Shown piece by piece: positions 1 to 8,379 of a stretch of 64,000 bases of DNA (its first letter is position 1; the number at the start of each line of letters is the position of its first letter). Below the pieces are notes generated by a model, which worked only from the letters and a program-made list of their open reading frames with translations, ran no database searches and was not told where the DNA came from. The translations under genes and the position numbers were made by a program. The stretch spans positions 3,256,001-3,320,000 of the forward strand of contig NZ_CP084061.1 in NCBI RefSeq assembly GCF_020215665.1, written 5' to 3'. The stretch comes from Blautia parvula. GTDB taxonomy: Bacteria; Bacillota; Clostridia; Lachnospirales; Lachnospiraceae.

Positions 1-131
1 CGGAAAACAGCGACAACAAAGCCATACTGTACTGCCAGCCGCCGGCATCTGTACACAGCCGCAGATTTTGCAGCGACAGAATGGCCGCCTGTTAAGATGC
101 CCATCAGACCGGGCAGCAGAAAGGAGAAGAT
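1..131. other. Left window edge, no confident gene
   Basis: The first 131 bases lie upstream of the transporter gene. Two forward frames stay open from the left edge: one closes near base 93, the other runs into the transporter gene. One of them may be the 3' end of a preceding gene, but neither is long enough to recognise. A good ribosome binding site (AGAAAGGAGAAG) sits just before base 132. Nothing else is supported. Confidence 0.4.
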
Positions 132-1553
132 ATGGGGGATTCAGATGGAGGGAAGAAACGAAACGGAATCAGCAGATCCCTGAAAAGATTTTTTGGTGTG
201 GGGGACTTTGGCTTTTCCTTTATGACCAATATTGAAACGTATTATTTTACTTATTTCCTGACAAATATTGCAGAATTTTCACTCCCGATCGTTACCATGA
301 TCACAACCATAGCCAGTGTAGTGGATGCTGCACTGTCCTGGATATACGGAGTTATTCTGGACACATTTAAGCCTATGAAATGGGGGCGCTACCGCTCCTG
401 GCTGGTGGTCATCCCATGGCTGGTGCCATTTCTTTACGCATTCCAGTTCGTACGCGTGGGAAGCGGAACCGCAGCCGTGGTGATCATCATCGCAGCCACG
501 ATCACAAGCCATATTGCATGGAACATTCCATTCGTAGCCAACATTTCCATGATCAACATGGCTTCCAAGACCCCGGAGGACCGCATGGCTCTGTCCTCAT
601 CAAGAGCTATCTGGCAGTCTCTGGGCAGGGTATTTTATTCCTATGTAGGCCCGGCAGTGGTAGCTGTCATGGCCGGTATTGTTGGAGAAAAGAATTCCTA
701 CGGCGCCACAGCCTTTGCCTTTGCCGCACTGATGGCAGCCGGTTACTTCGCGCATTTTAAAATGTTTGAAGGCTACGAGGAAACCGGTGCCCAGGAAATT
801 GAGAGGATGCGGCGTGAACTTGCGGAGAAGAAAGCCCGCGGCCGCCAGGATAAGGGAAACGGCCTTCTGAAGTGCCTCACCACCAATCCCTACCTCTTAG
901 GGCTGACCGTAGCCGACCTGGCAAAATATATCTACAGTTTTGTCGCCAGCGGCATTGCCGTATATTATTTCACCTATGTTGCGCACAACAAGGACCTGAC
1001 TGCTACATTCATCCTTATCTCCAGCCTACTGGGAGTTGCAGCTTCTTATCTTTCCAAAACAGCAGCCAAAAAGTTCTCTGCCAGAAACACTGTCATCTAC
1101 GCCTATCTTGCCATGGCAGTTGTGCTTGTGCTGGGATTTCTCTTCTATCGGCAGCCCTGGGCAGTGATCATCCTGGTCAGCCTGGCTCAGTTCTTCTGCA
1201 CCATGACAAACGCGTGCGGTCCCGCTCTCTATGCGGACTGTGCCATTTACAGCGAATACAAAACCGGAAAAAATGCCACCGGACTGATCATGGGACTCAG
1301 CAACATCCCACTGAAGATTGGCGTGGTGAGCCGCGGCATTTTGATCAGCGCCTGTCTCGCCATCGCAGGCTTCAATCTGGAAACTGTGGAAAAAGGGATC
1401 ACGTCCCCGCAGTTAGAGCGCGGAATCAGCATGGGCTTTACGATCATTCCCGCCATTGCCGTAGCTCTGGGTGCTGTCATCATGATTTTCGGTTTCCGCC
1501 TCACAAGGGACAAAATAGAAAAATATTCTGCAGAACTGGAAAAACGGAAATAG
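132..1553 (+). CDS. GPH/MFS-type sugar-cation symporter-like transporter
   Basis: A 473-residue polytopic membrane protein, probably 12 membrane segments, of the glycoside-pentoside-hexuronide (MelB-like) branch of the major facilitator superfamily. Near residues 75-95 it has a KPMKWGRYRSWL stretch, matching the loop 2-3 signature of GPH carriers (D..R.G..RPW). A charged cytoplasmic loop rich in E, R and K (about residues 215-240) separates the two six-helix halves. The ATG at 132 follows AGAAAGGAG at good spacing. The next gene, a UroD-like protein, begins about 30 bases downstream on the same strand, so the two are probably co-transcribed. The substrate cannot be read from sequence; a sugar, glycoside or uronide taken up with a cation is the family expectation. 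Confidence 0.75.
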   Translation: MGDSDGGKKRNGISRSLKRFFGVGDFGFSFMTNIETYYFTYFLTNIAEFSLPIVTMITTIASVVDAALSWIYGVILDTFKPMKWGRYRSWLVVIPWLVPFLYAFQFVRVGSGTAAVVIIIAATITSHIAWNIPFVANISMINMASKTPEDRMALSSSRAIWQSLGRVFYSYVGPAVVAVMAGIVGEKNSYGATAFAFAALMAAGYFAHFKMFEGYEETGAQEIERMRRELAEKKARGRQDKGNGLLKCLTTNPYLLGLTVADLAKYIYSFVASGIAVYYFTYVAHNKDLTATFILISSLLGVAASYLSKTAAKKFSARNTVIYAYLAMAVVLVLGFLFYRQPWAVIILVSLAQFFCTMTNACGPALYADCAIYSEYKTGKNATGLIMGLSNIPLKIGVVSRGILISACLAIAGFNLETVEKGITSPQLERGISMGFTIIPAIAVALGAVIMIFGFRLTRDKIEKYSAELEKRK

Positions 1554-1583
1554 TATGTGAATAAGAAAAGGAGGAATAATATT

Positions 1584-2573
1584 ATGTTAACCAAACGTCA
1601 AAACCTTATGGAGACGATCAGAGGCGGCAGTCCTGACCGCTTTGTCAATCAGTATGAGGCCTTCCGGCTCATTCAGAATCCTCTTGGCGGACACAATCCC
1701 AACCCCAAATACGGGGAGATGAATGTAAAGAATGCCTGGGGTATCACACGTTCCTGGCCCAAGGGCACACCGGGCGCTTTCCCTGTACACACGCCTGAAA
1801 AGGTGGTGATCAAGGATATCCGGCATTGGAGGGATTATGTACATGCACCCAGTGTCAAATTCTCTGACGCGGAGTGGGAGCCTTTTATCAAACAGGCAGA
1901 GGAGACAGACCGCAGGGAATCTTTTGTTATGCCTTTTGTAGCCCCGGGCCTTTTTGAACAGTGTCACCATCTGGGGGAAATCCAGACCACCCTCATCAAT
2001 CTGTACGAGGAACCGGAAGCCATGCATGAACTGATCGATTACCTCACGGATTTTGAACTGCAGCTTGCAGAGGAGATCTGCACACACCTGAAACCGGACG
2101 GCCTGTTCCACCACGATGACTGGGGCAGCCAGACCTCCACCTTTATGTCCCCGGCCATGTTTGAGGAGTTCTATCTGCCGGGCTATAAAAAGATCTACGG
2201 ATACTATAAATCCCATGGTGTGGAACTGATCGTACACCACTCGGATTCCTATGCAGCTACCTTTGTGCCCTATATGATCGATATGGGCGTGGACATCTGG
2301 CAGGGCGTCATGACCACCAACCGGATACCGGAACTGATTGAAAAGTACGGCGGCAAAATTTCTTTCATGGGCGGGATTGACAGTGCCAAAGTGGATTATG
2401 AAGGATGGTCCAGAAATGTCATTGCAAGAGAAGTCAAAAGAGCCTGCGATGAAAACGGAAAATACTATTTCATCCCCAACGCATCCATCGGCCTCCCCAC
2501 AAGTACCTATGAGGGGGTATATGATGTGATAACCCAGGAGATTGACAAGTACAGCAGGGAAGTCTTCAGATAA
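1584..2573 (+). CDS. Uroporphyrinogen decarboxylase (UroD)-like family protein
   Basis: A 329-residue protein of the UroD/MtaA superfamily, a TIM-barrel fold shared by heme-pathway decarboxylases and methyltransferases that act on corrinoid proteins or thiols. The characteristic C-terminal part is present: a GLFHHDDWGSQ stretch, an FYLPGYKK helix, VHHSD and GGID. The N-terminal arginine signature of true HemE (R.PVW.MRQAGR) is absent, so a role in heme synthesis is unlikely; a methyl-transfer or demethylation role is more in keeping with the subgroup. An in-frame GTG at 1557 would add nine residues, but the ATG at 1584 is preferred because AAAGGAGG lies nine bases upstream. It follows the transporter directly, and the pair may form an uptake-and-processing unit. 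Confidence 0.7.
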   Translation: MLTKRQNLMETIRGGSPDRFVNQYEAFRLIQNPLGGHNPNPKYGEMNVKNAWGITRSWPKGTPGAFPVHTPEKVVIKDIRHWRDYVHAPSVKFSDAEWEPFIKQAEETDRRESFVMPFVAPGLFEQCHHLGEIQTTLINLYEEPEAMHELIDYLTDFELQLAEEICTHLKPDGLFHHDDWGSQTSTFMSPAMFEEFYLPGYKKIYGYYKSHGVELIVHHSDSYAATFVPYMIDMGVDIWQGVMTTNRIPELIEKYGGKISFMGGIDSAKVDYEGWSRNVIAREVKRACDENGKYYFIPNASIGLPTSTYEGVYDVITQEIDKYSREVFR

Positions 2574-2587
2574 AAAAAAATAAAAAA

Positions 2588-2619
2588 CTGCCGGACACGG
2601 GTATTTCCCGGTCCGGCAG
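2588..2619. terminator. Bidirectional intrinsic terminator
   Basis: The arms CTGCCGGAC and GTCCGGCAG, extended by CGGG/CCCG around a TATTT loop, form a GC-rich hairpin between two converging genes. On the minus strand it is followed by a long T run (complement of the A tract at 2574-2587), so it mainly serves glyA and may also stop the UroD-like transcript. Confidence 0.85.
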
Positions 2620-2630
2620 TGCTGTATTTC

Positions 2631-3869
2631 TTATGCATTCAGCGGATATTTATCTGTCAGTTCCTTCACAATAGCCTTGGCCTGCTCTTTCTTCTCCGGT
2701 TCTTTCACCATAATGGCAATAGCCTCTGCGATCTTATCCATGTCTTCCTCATTCATTCCCCTGGATGTCACTGCTGCTGTTCCCAGACGCACACCGCTTG
2801 TCACAAACGGGGATTCCGGGTCATTGGGAATGGCATTTTTATTGCAGGTGATGTTTGCTTCATCCAGCAGGTTTTCCATGGCTTTGCCTGTCACCCCTGT
2901 GCCTCTTAGATCCACCAGCATCAGATGGTTCTCTGTGGTTCCTGACACAATGTTGATACCGCGTTTCAGAAGGCCGTCGCAAAGCGCTTTGGCATTCTTC
3001 ACAATGTTTTTCTGGTACTCTTTATATTCAGGCTGCAGCGCCTCTTTTAAGCAGACTGCCTTGGCAGCTACCACGTGCATCAGCGGGCCGCCCTGGATTC
3101 CCGGGAATACGGCTTTGTTGAAATTGAATTTTTTCGCGATCTCAGCGCTGCACATAATCATACCGCCCCTTGGGCCTCTCAGTGTCTTGTGGGTTGTGGT
3201 GGTGGTCACATGCGCATACGGGATGGGGCTTGGGTGTACGCCTGCTGCCACCAGACCTGCGATATGGGCAATATCTACCATCAGGTAAGCACCTGCCTCG
3301 TCGGCAATCTCCCTGAATTTCTTGAAATCAATGATTCTGCAGTAGGCACTGGCGCCGGCCACGATCAGCTTTGGTTTTGACTCCAGCGCAATTTTGCGGA
3401 CTTCCTCATAATCGATCACACCCTCATCATTTACTCCGTAAGGCACAATGTTAAAGTACGCGCCGGAGAAGTTAGCCGGGCTTCCGTGTGAAAGGTGTCC
3501 GCCGTGGGCCAGATTCATGCCCATAACCGTATCACCTGGCTTCAGCATGGCAAAGAACACAGCCATATTTGCCTGCGCACCGGAATGGGGCTGTACATTC
3601 ACATATTCACAATCAAACAGTTCTTTTGCGCGTTCTACAGCGAGACGTTCCACTTCATCCACACATTCGCAGCCGCCGTAGTAGCGTTTTCCCGGATATC
3701 CCTCCGCATATTTGTTTGTCAGCGGGCTTCCCATAGCAGCCATGACTGCCTTGCTTACCCAGTTTTCTGATGCGATCAGCTCGATGTGGGAGTTCTGACG
3801 CTCAACCTCATCATTAATACACTTCGCTATTTCCGGATCTGTTGCCTGAATTTCTTCCAATGAATACAT
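2631..3869 (-). CDS. glyA: Serine hydroxymethyltransferase
   Basis: A 412-residue pyridoxal-phosphate enzyme that interconverts serine plus tetrahydrofolate with glycine plus methylene-tetrahydrofolate, the main one-carbon entry point in the cytosol. Family marks are clear: ELIASENW near the N-terminus, the [11 protein letters not shown] substrate loop, [12 protein letters not shown], and the PLP-lysine motif [14 protein letters not shown]. The length is normal for bacterial GlyA. A TTG three codons upstream (3878) is in frame, but it lies only two bases from AAAGGTGAGG; the ATG at 3869 has normal spacing and is preferred. It is transcribed alone, ending at a strong hairpin with a T run. Confidence 0.96.
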   Translation of the reverse strand: MYSLEEIQATDPEIAKCINDEVERQNSHIELIASENWVSKAVMAAMGSPLTNKYAEGYPGKRYYGGCECVDEVERLAVERAKELFDCEYVNVQPHSGAQANMAVFFAMLKPGDTVMGMNLAHGGHLSHGSPANFSGAYFNIVPYGVNDEGVIDYEEVRKIALESKPKLIVAGASAYCRIIDFKKFREIADEAGAYLMVDIAHIAGLVAAGVHPSPIPYAHVTTTTTHKTLRGPRGGMIMCSAEIAKKFNFNKAVFPGIQGGPLMHVVAAKAVCLKEALQPEYKEYQKNIVKNAKALCDGLLKRGINIVSGTTENHLMLVDLRGTGVTGKAMENLLDEANITCNKNAIPNDPESPFVTSGVRLGTAAVTSRGMNEEDMDKIAEAIAIMVKEPEKKEQAKAIVKELTDKYPLNA

Positions 3870-3992
3870 GTTTTCCAATCCTCACCTTTCTTATAATTAA
3901 CCTTAGAATCCGCTGTGCGGATACTTTACCGACAATATCTTTCTTATAAAGATATTTGTTTTCCACCGAAAGACATTTGCCGTGTAAAAAAA

Positions 3993-4065
<73 letters not shown>

Positions 4066-4230
4066 ATGTATGGGAATACGATAACAATACACCGTTTTCT
4101 CAAACAACACTGCAATATTATCATATTCCCTTTCATATTTCAATAGTTTTTTTCATTTTTTTACATTAATCTGGTAAATTGTTACTATTCACAAATCTAT
4201 GAACTTCAGCGGGCTCTGCCCTGTACACAA

Positions 4231-5125
4231 TTACACAATTGTGTTCCTGATACATCCAATACCTTCAATTCCGCACTCCACAACATCCCCGGGATTCAGG
4301 AATCTTGGGGGAATCATCCCCATTCCCACCCCTGCCGGTGTTCCCATGGCAATGATGGTGCCGGGCTTTAATGTCATGCCCGCAGATAATTCCGCGATCA
4401 CATGGGGAATATCAAAAATGAACATATCCGTACTGCTGTTCTGCCGCAGTACCTCATTGACCCTGCTCTTGATGGCCAGCTTCGGCGGTCTCGGAACATC
4501 GTCCTCTGTGACGATAAATGGTCCCATGGGGGTGAATCCATCCAGGCTCTTTCCAAAATACCACTGCTTATGGCGTGTCTGCACATTTCTGGCACTCACA
4601 TCATTGATCACCGTATAGCCGAATACATAGTCAAACGGCGTCTTCCTTCTTTACATTCTTCGCTTCTTTCCCTATGATAACTGCCAGCTCCGCTTCGTAG
4701 TCCAGGCTGTCCACCAGCCCGGGATAGGAGGGAATGGTACCTCCGTCAGGTGTTGCCTCATTCACGCGTTTGGAAAAATACACTGCGTAAGGACGTTCCT
4801 GATCGAATTGCTCTTTTTTAAAACGGCTGGACTCCACTGCATGCTCCCTGAAGTTCATGCCCAGACAGATCATATCCTGTCTCGGATGGGGAATCGGGGC
4901 ACACTGGACAACATCTTCATAACGCAGAAGCCTTCTGTCCGGCTGGTCACAGGCCTGTTCCATAATCTTCCTCTGTTCCGGGGTTATATTCTCGATCAGA
5001 TCATTCATATCCCTGAAATGAATCCCCAGATCTTCAATAGGGATAAAACGATGGAATGCAAAGGAGCACATCAATCCCAGCCGTTCCTTATCATCACCCT
5101 GCAGTTTATATGTAAGTAATTTCAT
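4231..5125 (-). pseudogene. Fumarylacetoacetate hydrolase family gene, frameshifted
   Basis: Two adjacent reading frames make up one FAH-family protein of about 297 residues. The first part (5125 to 4631) begins MKLLTYKLQGDDK, carries a CLGMNFREHA stretch and the metal-site region DYEAELAVIIGKEAK, and stops after KKEDAV. The second (4611 down to 4231) resumes with VINDVSARN, QWYFGKSLDG and MGTPAGVG, all core FAH motifs. Around 4631-4637 one extra G shifts the frame: removing it gives a continuous DAFDYVFGYTVINDVSA junction, as expected for the family. Enzymes of this family hydrolyse or decarboxylate acylpyruvate-type 2-oxoacids. A good RBS (GAGGAGG) precedes the ATG at 5125. It may be a recent pseudogene or a sequencing indel; the rest of the frame is otherwise intact, which argues for a young event. 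Confidence 0.85.
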
Positions 5126-5175
5126 GTTTTTTCCTCCTCATGCAAAACACCCGTCAAAGATTTCAGCACGTTACA

Positions 5176-5249
5176 ACATAAAATTTCGTTATACATAATA
5201 GTATCACAGTTTTCCGGTGTTTTCCACTAAAATCTCATAAAATTTTATG
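5176..5249 (-). promoter_or_regulatory. Promoter region of the FAH-family gene with paired palindromes
   Basis: A perfect 14-bp palindrome CATAAAATTTTATG lies at 5236-5249, and a close relative, CATAAAATTTCGTTAT, lies around 5177-5192. Between them is an extended -10 (TGATACTAT on the minus strand, hexamer at 5198-5203). AT-rich palindromes at about -50 and just past the start fit binding by the Lrp-type regulator encoded immediately upstream. The operator assignment is inference. Confidence 0.45.
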
Positions 5250-5271
5250 TTATTTGCATAAATATTATTCC

Positions 5272-5703
5272 TTATTCCGGCAATTCCTTCTTAGAGAATT
5301 TTGACGAGAGGATCACCGATGACACGGTATTACCGAACTTTCCCAATTCTCCCAGGAGTCCCTCGAACTGCCCGGTATCCGGGACAAAGACCTTCATGGT
5401 GGCTCCGTAAACGCCGATGGTGTGGTACAGCTCAAGCACATAAGGGGAATCTTCACAATATCTGGCCAGTTTCTGCCAGCTGCTGCTCGGTATCTCCATG
5501 TTGATGAACGCTGCCATTCCTTTCTGGATCCTTCCTCTTTTTATAATGGTCCTGTATCCTTCAATGATCCCCTCTTCCTCCAGGCGCCGCACCCGTTCAG
5601 TGACCGCCGGGGAGGTGAGACCCACCAGGGTACCCAGCTCCTTCATGGAGATTCTGGCATTTCCCTGAAGGATATTCAGGATCTTTTTATCCGTACTGTC
5701 CAT
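5272..5703 (-). CDS. Lrp/AsnC-family transcriptional regulator
   Basis: A 143-residue DNA-binding regulator. The N-terminal winged helix (MDSTDKKILNILQGNARIS, then LVGLTSPAVTERVRRLEEEGII) is typical Lrp/AsnC. It is followed by a RAM-type effector domain with the characteristic G-x-Y-x-A-x-M stretch near residue 105 (GVYGATMKV). Such proteins sense amino acids and form octamers. An ATG eight codons upstream (5727) is in frame but has no Shine-Dalgarno and lies almost on the predicted start of transcription; the ATG at 5703 has GGAGG 12 bases upstream. It sits between the FAH-family gene and the divergent ureohydrolase gene, and probably controls one or both. Confidence 0.88.
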   Translation of the reverse strand: MDSTDKKILNILQGNARISMKELGTLVGLTSPAVTERVRRLEEEGIIEGYRTIIKRGRIQKGMAAFINMEIPSSSWQKLARYCEDSPYVLELYHTIGVYGATMKVFVPDTGQFEGLLGELGKFGNTVSSVILSSKFSKKELPE

Positions 5704-5738
5704 ACGCCTCTGCCGCCTCCTGTCCATTCACTTTGTCC

Positions 5739-5767
5739 ATTATAAGTCTTTCCCCACACCTTGTCCA
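5739..5767 (-). promoter_or_regulatory. Promoter of the Lrp-family gene
   Basis: On the minus strand TGGACA (5762-5767), a 17-base spacer, then TATAAT (5739-5744). The start would fall just before the ATG at 5727, supporting the downstream ATG at 5703 as the true start codon. Confidence 0.6.
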
Positions 5768-5935
5768 TCTATTTTCCCGCCTGTATACTACTTTTCATTT
5801 TTAAGAAAATCCATGAAAATACTTTAAATGTATAAGTCAGATGCCCCATATACCTTTTTCCCTCCATGTTCTTAATGACCAGTGCCTGCTACAATATAGA
5901 CAGTTACAAAAATAGTTTTTCAGGAGGTATCCATC

Positions 5936-6871
5936 ATGGAAAATATCAACTTACCCATTACAGGAATCTGTTCCTTTGCCAAATATCCTATCTGTACCGA
6001 CATGGACACCCTGGACGCCGATATAGCGGTCCTGGGCGTGCCATATGACCAGGGCGCAGCCTGGTACGGAGGCCAGAGACTGGCGCCCCGGGCCATCCGA
6101 AACATATCCACTGCCTATGCCAGAGGTGAGACCGGCTTCTACGACCCTGAGGAGGATGCCTGTCTTTTGGCCTCCCCCATCAAAGTTGTGGACTGCGGGG
6201 ATGCGGATATGCTCCACGGTGACCGCGAATACTGTTTCTCTTCTATAGAAGAAAGTGTGCGCAGGATCATAAAGCGGGGTGCCGCCCCGGCCGTTATGGG
6301 CGGTGACCACTCCATCTCCATCCCCGTGGCAAAAGCACTTGATGAAATCGGGGAAACCATCAACATCGTACAGTTTGATGCTCATTTGGATTTTGCCATG
6401 TCCCGTGGCCCCCAGAAATACGGAAACGGCAGCCCCATCCGCAGAATGCGTGAAATGCCCCACATCGGCAGTATTGTCCAGATCGGCATGCGGGGCCTGG
6501 GCAGCAGTTCCCGCCGGGACTGGGAGGAAGCCAGGGCAGCCAACACCGTCATAACTGCCAAAGATTTTCACCGTCTTGGTGTGGAAAAAGTGCTGGCTCA
6601 GATACCGGCGGGCAAGACCTTCATCACCTTCGATATTGACGCCTACGACATTTCCCTCATGCCCGCCACAGCCGCGCCTTCTCCCGGGGGGCTGCTCTAT
6701 GATGAGACCTGCGAACTGCTCAGCGGCATCTGCGCAAAAACGGACATCATAGGTTTCGATCTGGTGGAAACCGCGCCGTCCTACGACACTCCCGCCACTA
6801 CCGGCTGCCGTCTGGCTGCACTGACCATGCTGCATATCATGGGGCAGATCACGAAAAAAACACTGGCATAA
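5936..6871 (+). CDS. Agmatinase/arginase-family ureohydrolase
   Basis: A 311-residue binuclear-manganese hydrolase that releases urea from a guanidino compound, most often agmatine (giving putrescine) in bacterial relatives. All metal-ligand motifs are visible: GGDHS (about residue 122), DAHLD (about 146) and DIDAYD (about 235). The usual DP after the last motif is replaced by DIS, so the substrate may differ from agmatine. The ATG follows CAGGAGG; an extended -10 (TGCTACAAT, hexamer at 5890-5895) lies upstream. The gene is divergent from an Lrp-type regulator, which fits amino-acid or polyamine control. Guanidinobutyrase or formimidoylglutamase-like activity cannot be excluded. Confidence 0.85.
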   Translation: MENINLPITGICSFAKYPICTDMDTLDADIAVLGVPYDQGAAWYGGQRLAPRAIRNISTAYARGETGFYDPEEDACLLASPIKVVDCGDADMLHGDREYCFSSIEESVRRIIKRGAAPAVMGGDHSISIPVAKALDEIGETINIVQFDAHLDFAMSRGPQKYGNGSPIRRMREMPHIGSIVQIGMRGLGSSSRRDWEEARAANTVITAKDFHRLGVEKVLAQIPAGKTFITFDIDAYDISLMPATAAPSPGGLLYDETCELLSGICAKTDIIGFDLVETAPSYDTPATTGCRLAALTMLHIMGQITKKTLA

Positions 6872-6934
6872 TTTTCCTTCATTGATTATAATGGTTCAAA
6901 ACGAACACATTATATAAGATTGGAGGAAATGCTT

Positions 6935-7621
6935 ATGCTTCGTTCCAGTTATTATCTTCAACAGCTCCGTGATATTTTGTATATTGCCCCTGTGGTGCTC
7001 ATAGCGATCATGGGCCACGAATTTGCCCACGGCTGGGTCTCTGACCGGCTGGGTGATCCGACTCCCAGAATGGACGGCAGACTGACGCTGAATCCGCTGA
7101 AACACCTGGATCCTTTCGGCACTTTGTGTCTGATTTTTTTCAGAATGGGATGGGCAAAACCCGTGAGGATCAACACCCGGTATTATAAGAACCGAAAATC
7201 AGGCATCATCATGGTTTCCCTGGCCGGTCCTTTCATGAATTTTATCCTTGCCTTTCTGTCCCTGCTTCTCTATGGCCTTCTTGGAAAATACGGAAGCGCT
7301 GACTCCGTGTCCGTCACCGTATTTATCCGGCTGCTGTATTATTCGGCAGTTATGAACATCGGCCTGGGGGTATTTAACCTGATTCCGATTCCGCCGCTGG
7401 ACGGTTCCAACGTGCTGGCCGAATTATGGCCCGGAGTCTCTGTCTTTTACCAGCGCATCCGCCCTTACCGCACCTGGATTCTGGTCATTCTGCTGGCAAG
7501 CGGTGCTCTGAGCCGGCCTCTGGGAACAGCAAATGCCCATATTTTCAACACCCTCTGGGGATTTGTGAAACTGCTGCTGAATCTGACTCCCCATATACCA
7601 CAGACAAGTCCGTTCATATAA
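6935..7621 (+). CDS. M50 (site-2 protease-like) membrane metallopeptidase
   Basis: A 228-residue membrane protein of the short rhomboid-like S2P branch of family M50. The zinc motif HEFAH lies in the first membrane helix region (about residue 23), followed by the family's NPLKHLDPFG segment, and the third zinc ligand region NLIPIPPLDGSN lies near residue 150. Four to five hydrophobic segments are visible and there is no PDZ domain. Such proteins cleave membrane-embedded substrates; the target is unknown here. The ATG at 6935 is chosen because GGAGG lies eight bases upstream; an in-frame TTG at 6920 and an ATG at 6929 are less well placed. It stands alone between the ureohydrolase and a converging gene. 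Confidence 0.85.
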   Translation: MLRSSYYLQQLRDILYIAPVVLIAIMGHEFAHGWVSDRLGDPTPRMDGRLTLNPLKHLDPFGTLCLIFFRMGWAKPVRINTRYYKNRKSGIIMVSLAGPFMNFILAFLSLLLYGLLGKYGSADSVSVTVFIRLLYYSAVMNIGLGVFNLIPIPPLDGSNVLAELWPGVSVFYQRIRPYRTWILVILLASGALSRPLGTANAHIFNTLWGFVKLLLNLTPHIPQTSPFI

Positions 7622-7628
7622 TGCCAAA

Positions 7629-7656
7629 GCGGGAGTCCGGTTTACCGGGCTCCCGC
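7629..7656. terminator. Hairpin between converging genes
   Basis: A 12-bp near-perfect stem (GCGGGAGTCCGG with CCGGGCTCCCGC around TTTA) overlaps the 3' end of the DUF2798 gene and follows the M50 gene. The T run is weak on both sides, so termination is likely but not certain. Confidence 0.55.
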
Positions 7657-8139
7657 TGCCGCTTCCCCGGCACACGCCTCCTTATCCTTAAACAAATGTC
7701 TGAAAATCCATCTCACAAACGGCCCCGCAAAAAATATCTGCCAGCAGAATGCCATGGGAAAGTTCAAAACCGTTGTCTGAAGCCATTTTGCGACAACCTG
7801 GGAATCCACCCCTTTAAAAAGAAGCGTAGCGATAAGACTCATCAGAGGACACATGATACACACCGTCATGGCTGACACCACAAGGATTACAACAATCTGC
7901 CTGTCTTTCCCCGGATCTGCTATGGAAAACGCCAGCTTCTTTGCCAGCGGCCCCGCAAGGAACATTTCCAGCAAAAACGCCGCGATTCCCATGATCACCA
8001 GTTCCCCAAAGGCCATTACAAACACCTCATTGGTAAGTCCTCCTCTGTCCAATGAAATGTTGTACACCACCAGTGCATAGACCATCACCACCACCATGAG
8101 AAGTGTAAAGATAACATCCTGAAATTTTGTTTTCGGCAT
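7642..8139 (-). CDS. DUF2798 family membrane protein
   Basis: A 165-residue protein with four membrane helices arranged as two similar halves. Each half has the family's pattern of a helix ending near FxxAGP (MFLAGPLAKKLA in the first, IFFAGPFVRWIF in the second). DUF2798 proteins are small, uncharacterised bacterial membrane proteins; no biochemical role is known to me. The ATG at 8139 is preceded by GAAGGAGGAA. The gene is monocistronic, converging on the M50 peptidase. The 240 bases upstream (8140-8379) hold its promoter region and nothing else recognisable apart from a weak ATATGAC/GTCATAT inverted repeat. Confidence 0.75.
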   Translation of the reverse strand: MPKTKFQDVIFTLLMVVVMVYALVVYNISLDRGGLTNEVFVMAFGELVIMGIAAFLLEMFLAGPLAKKLAFSIADPGKDRQIVVILVVSAMTVCIMCPLMSLIATLLFKGVDSQVVAKWLQTTVLNFPMAFCWQIFFAGPFVRWIFRHLFKDKEACAGEAAAGAR

Positions 8140-8379
8140 AATAAATTCCTCCTTCTTCCGGCATCAAAAAAGGCAGCAAGATATATGACTCGTAACTTTC
8201 GCTGCGATCATGTCATATAATCTCACTACCATTTTCATCTGATACCATTATTTATTTTTTTCTGCTATCCTATGGTAACAGAATTTTTTTCCCTGTGTAA
8301 GCACTTTTTTTAATTTCAGCACTTCGCCCTCAGGACCTGTTCTCATCTGTACGGCATTCGTCAGATTCCCCTGTTACTC

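Noticed and set aside
1584-2573. HemE of heme biosynthesis
   Set aside because: The conserved N-terminal arginine signature is missing and no other heme gene is nearby.
5951-6835. Long antisense frame opposite the ureohydrolase gene
   Set aside because: The plus strand encodes a protein with all family motifs; the antisense frame has no recognisable domain or ribosome binding site.
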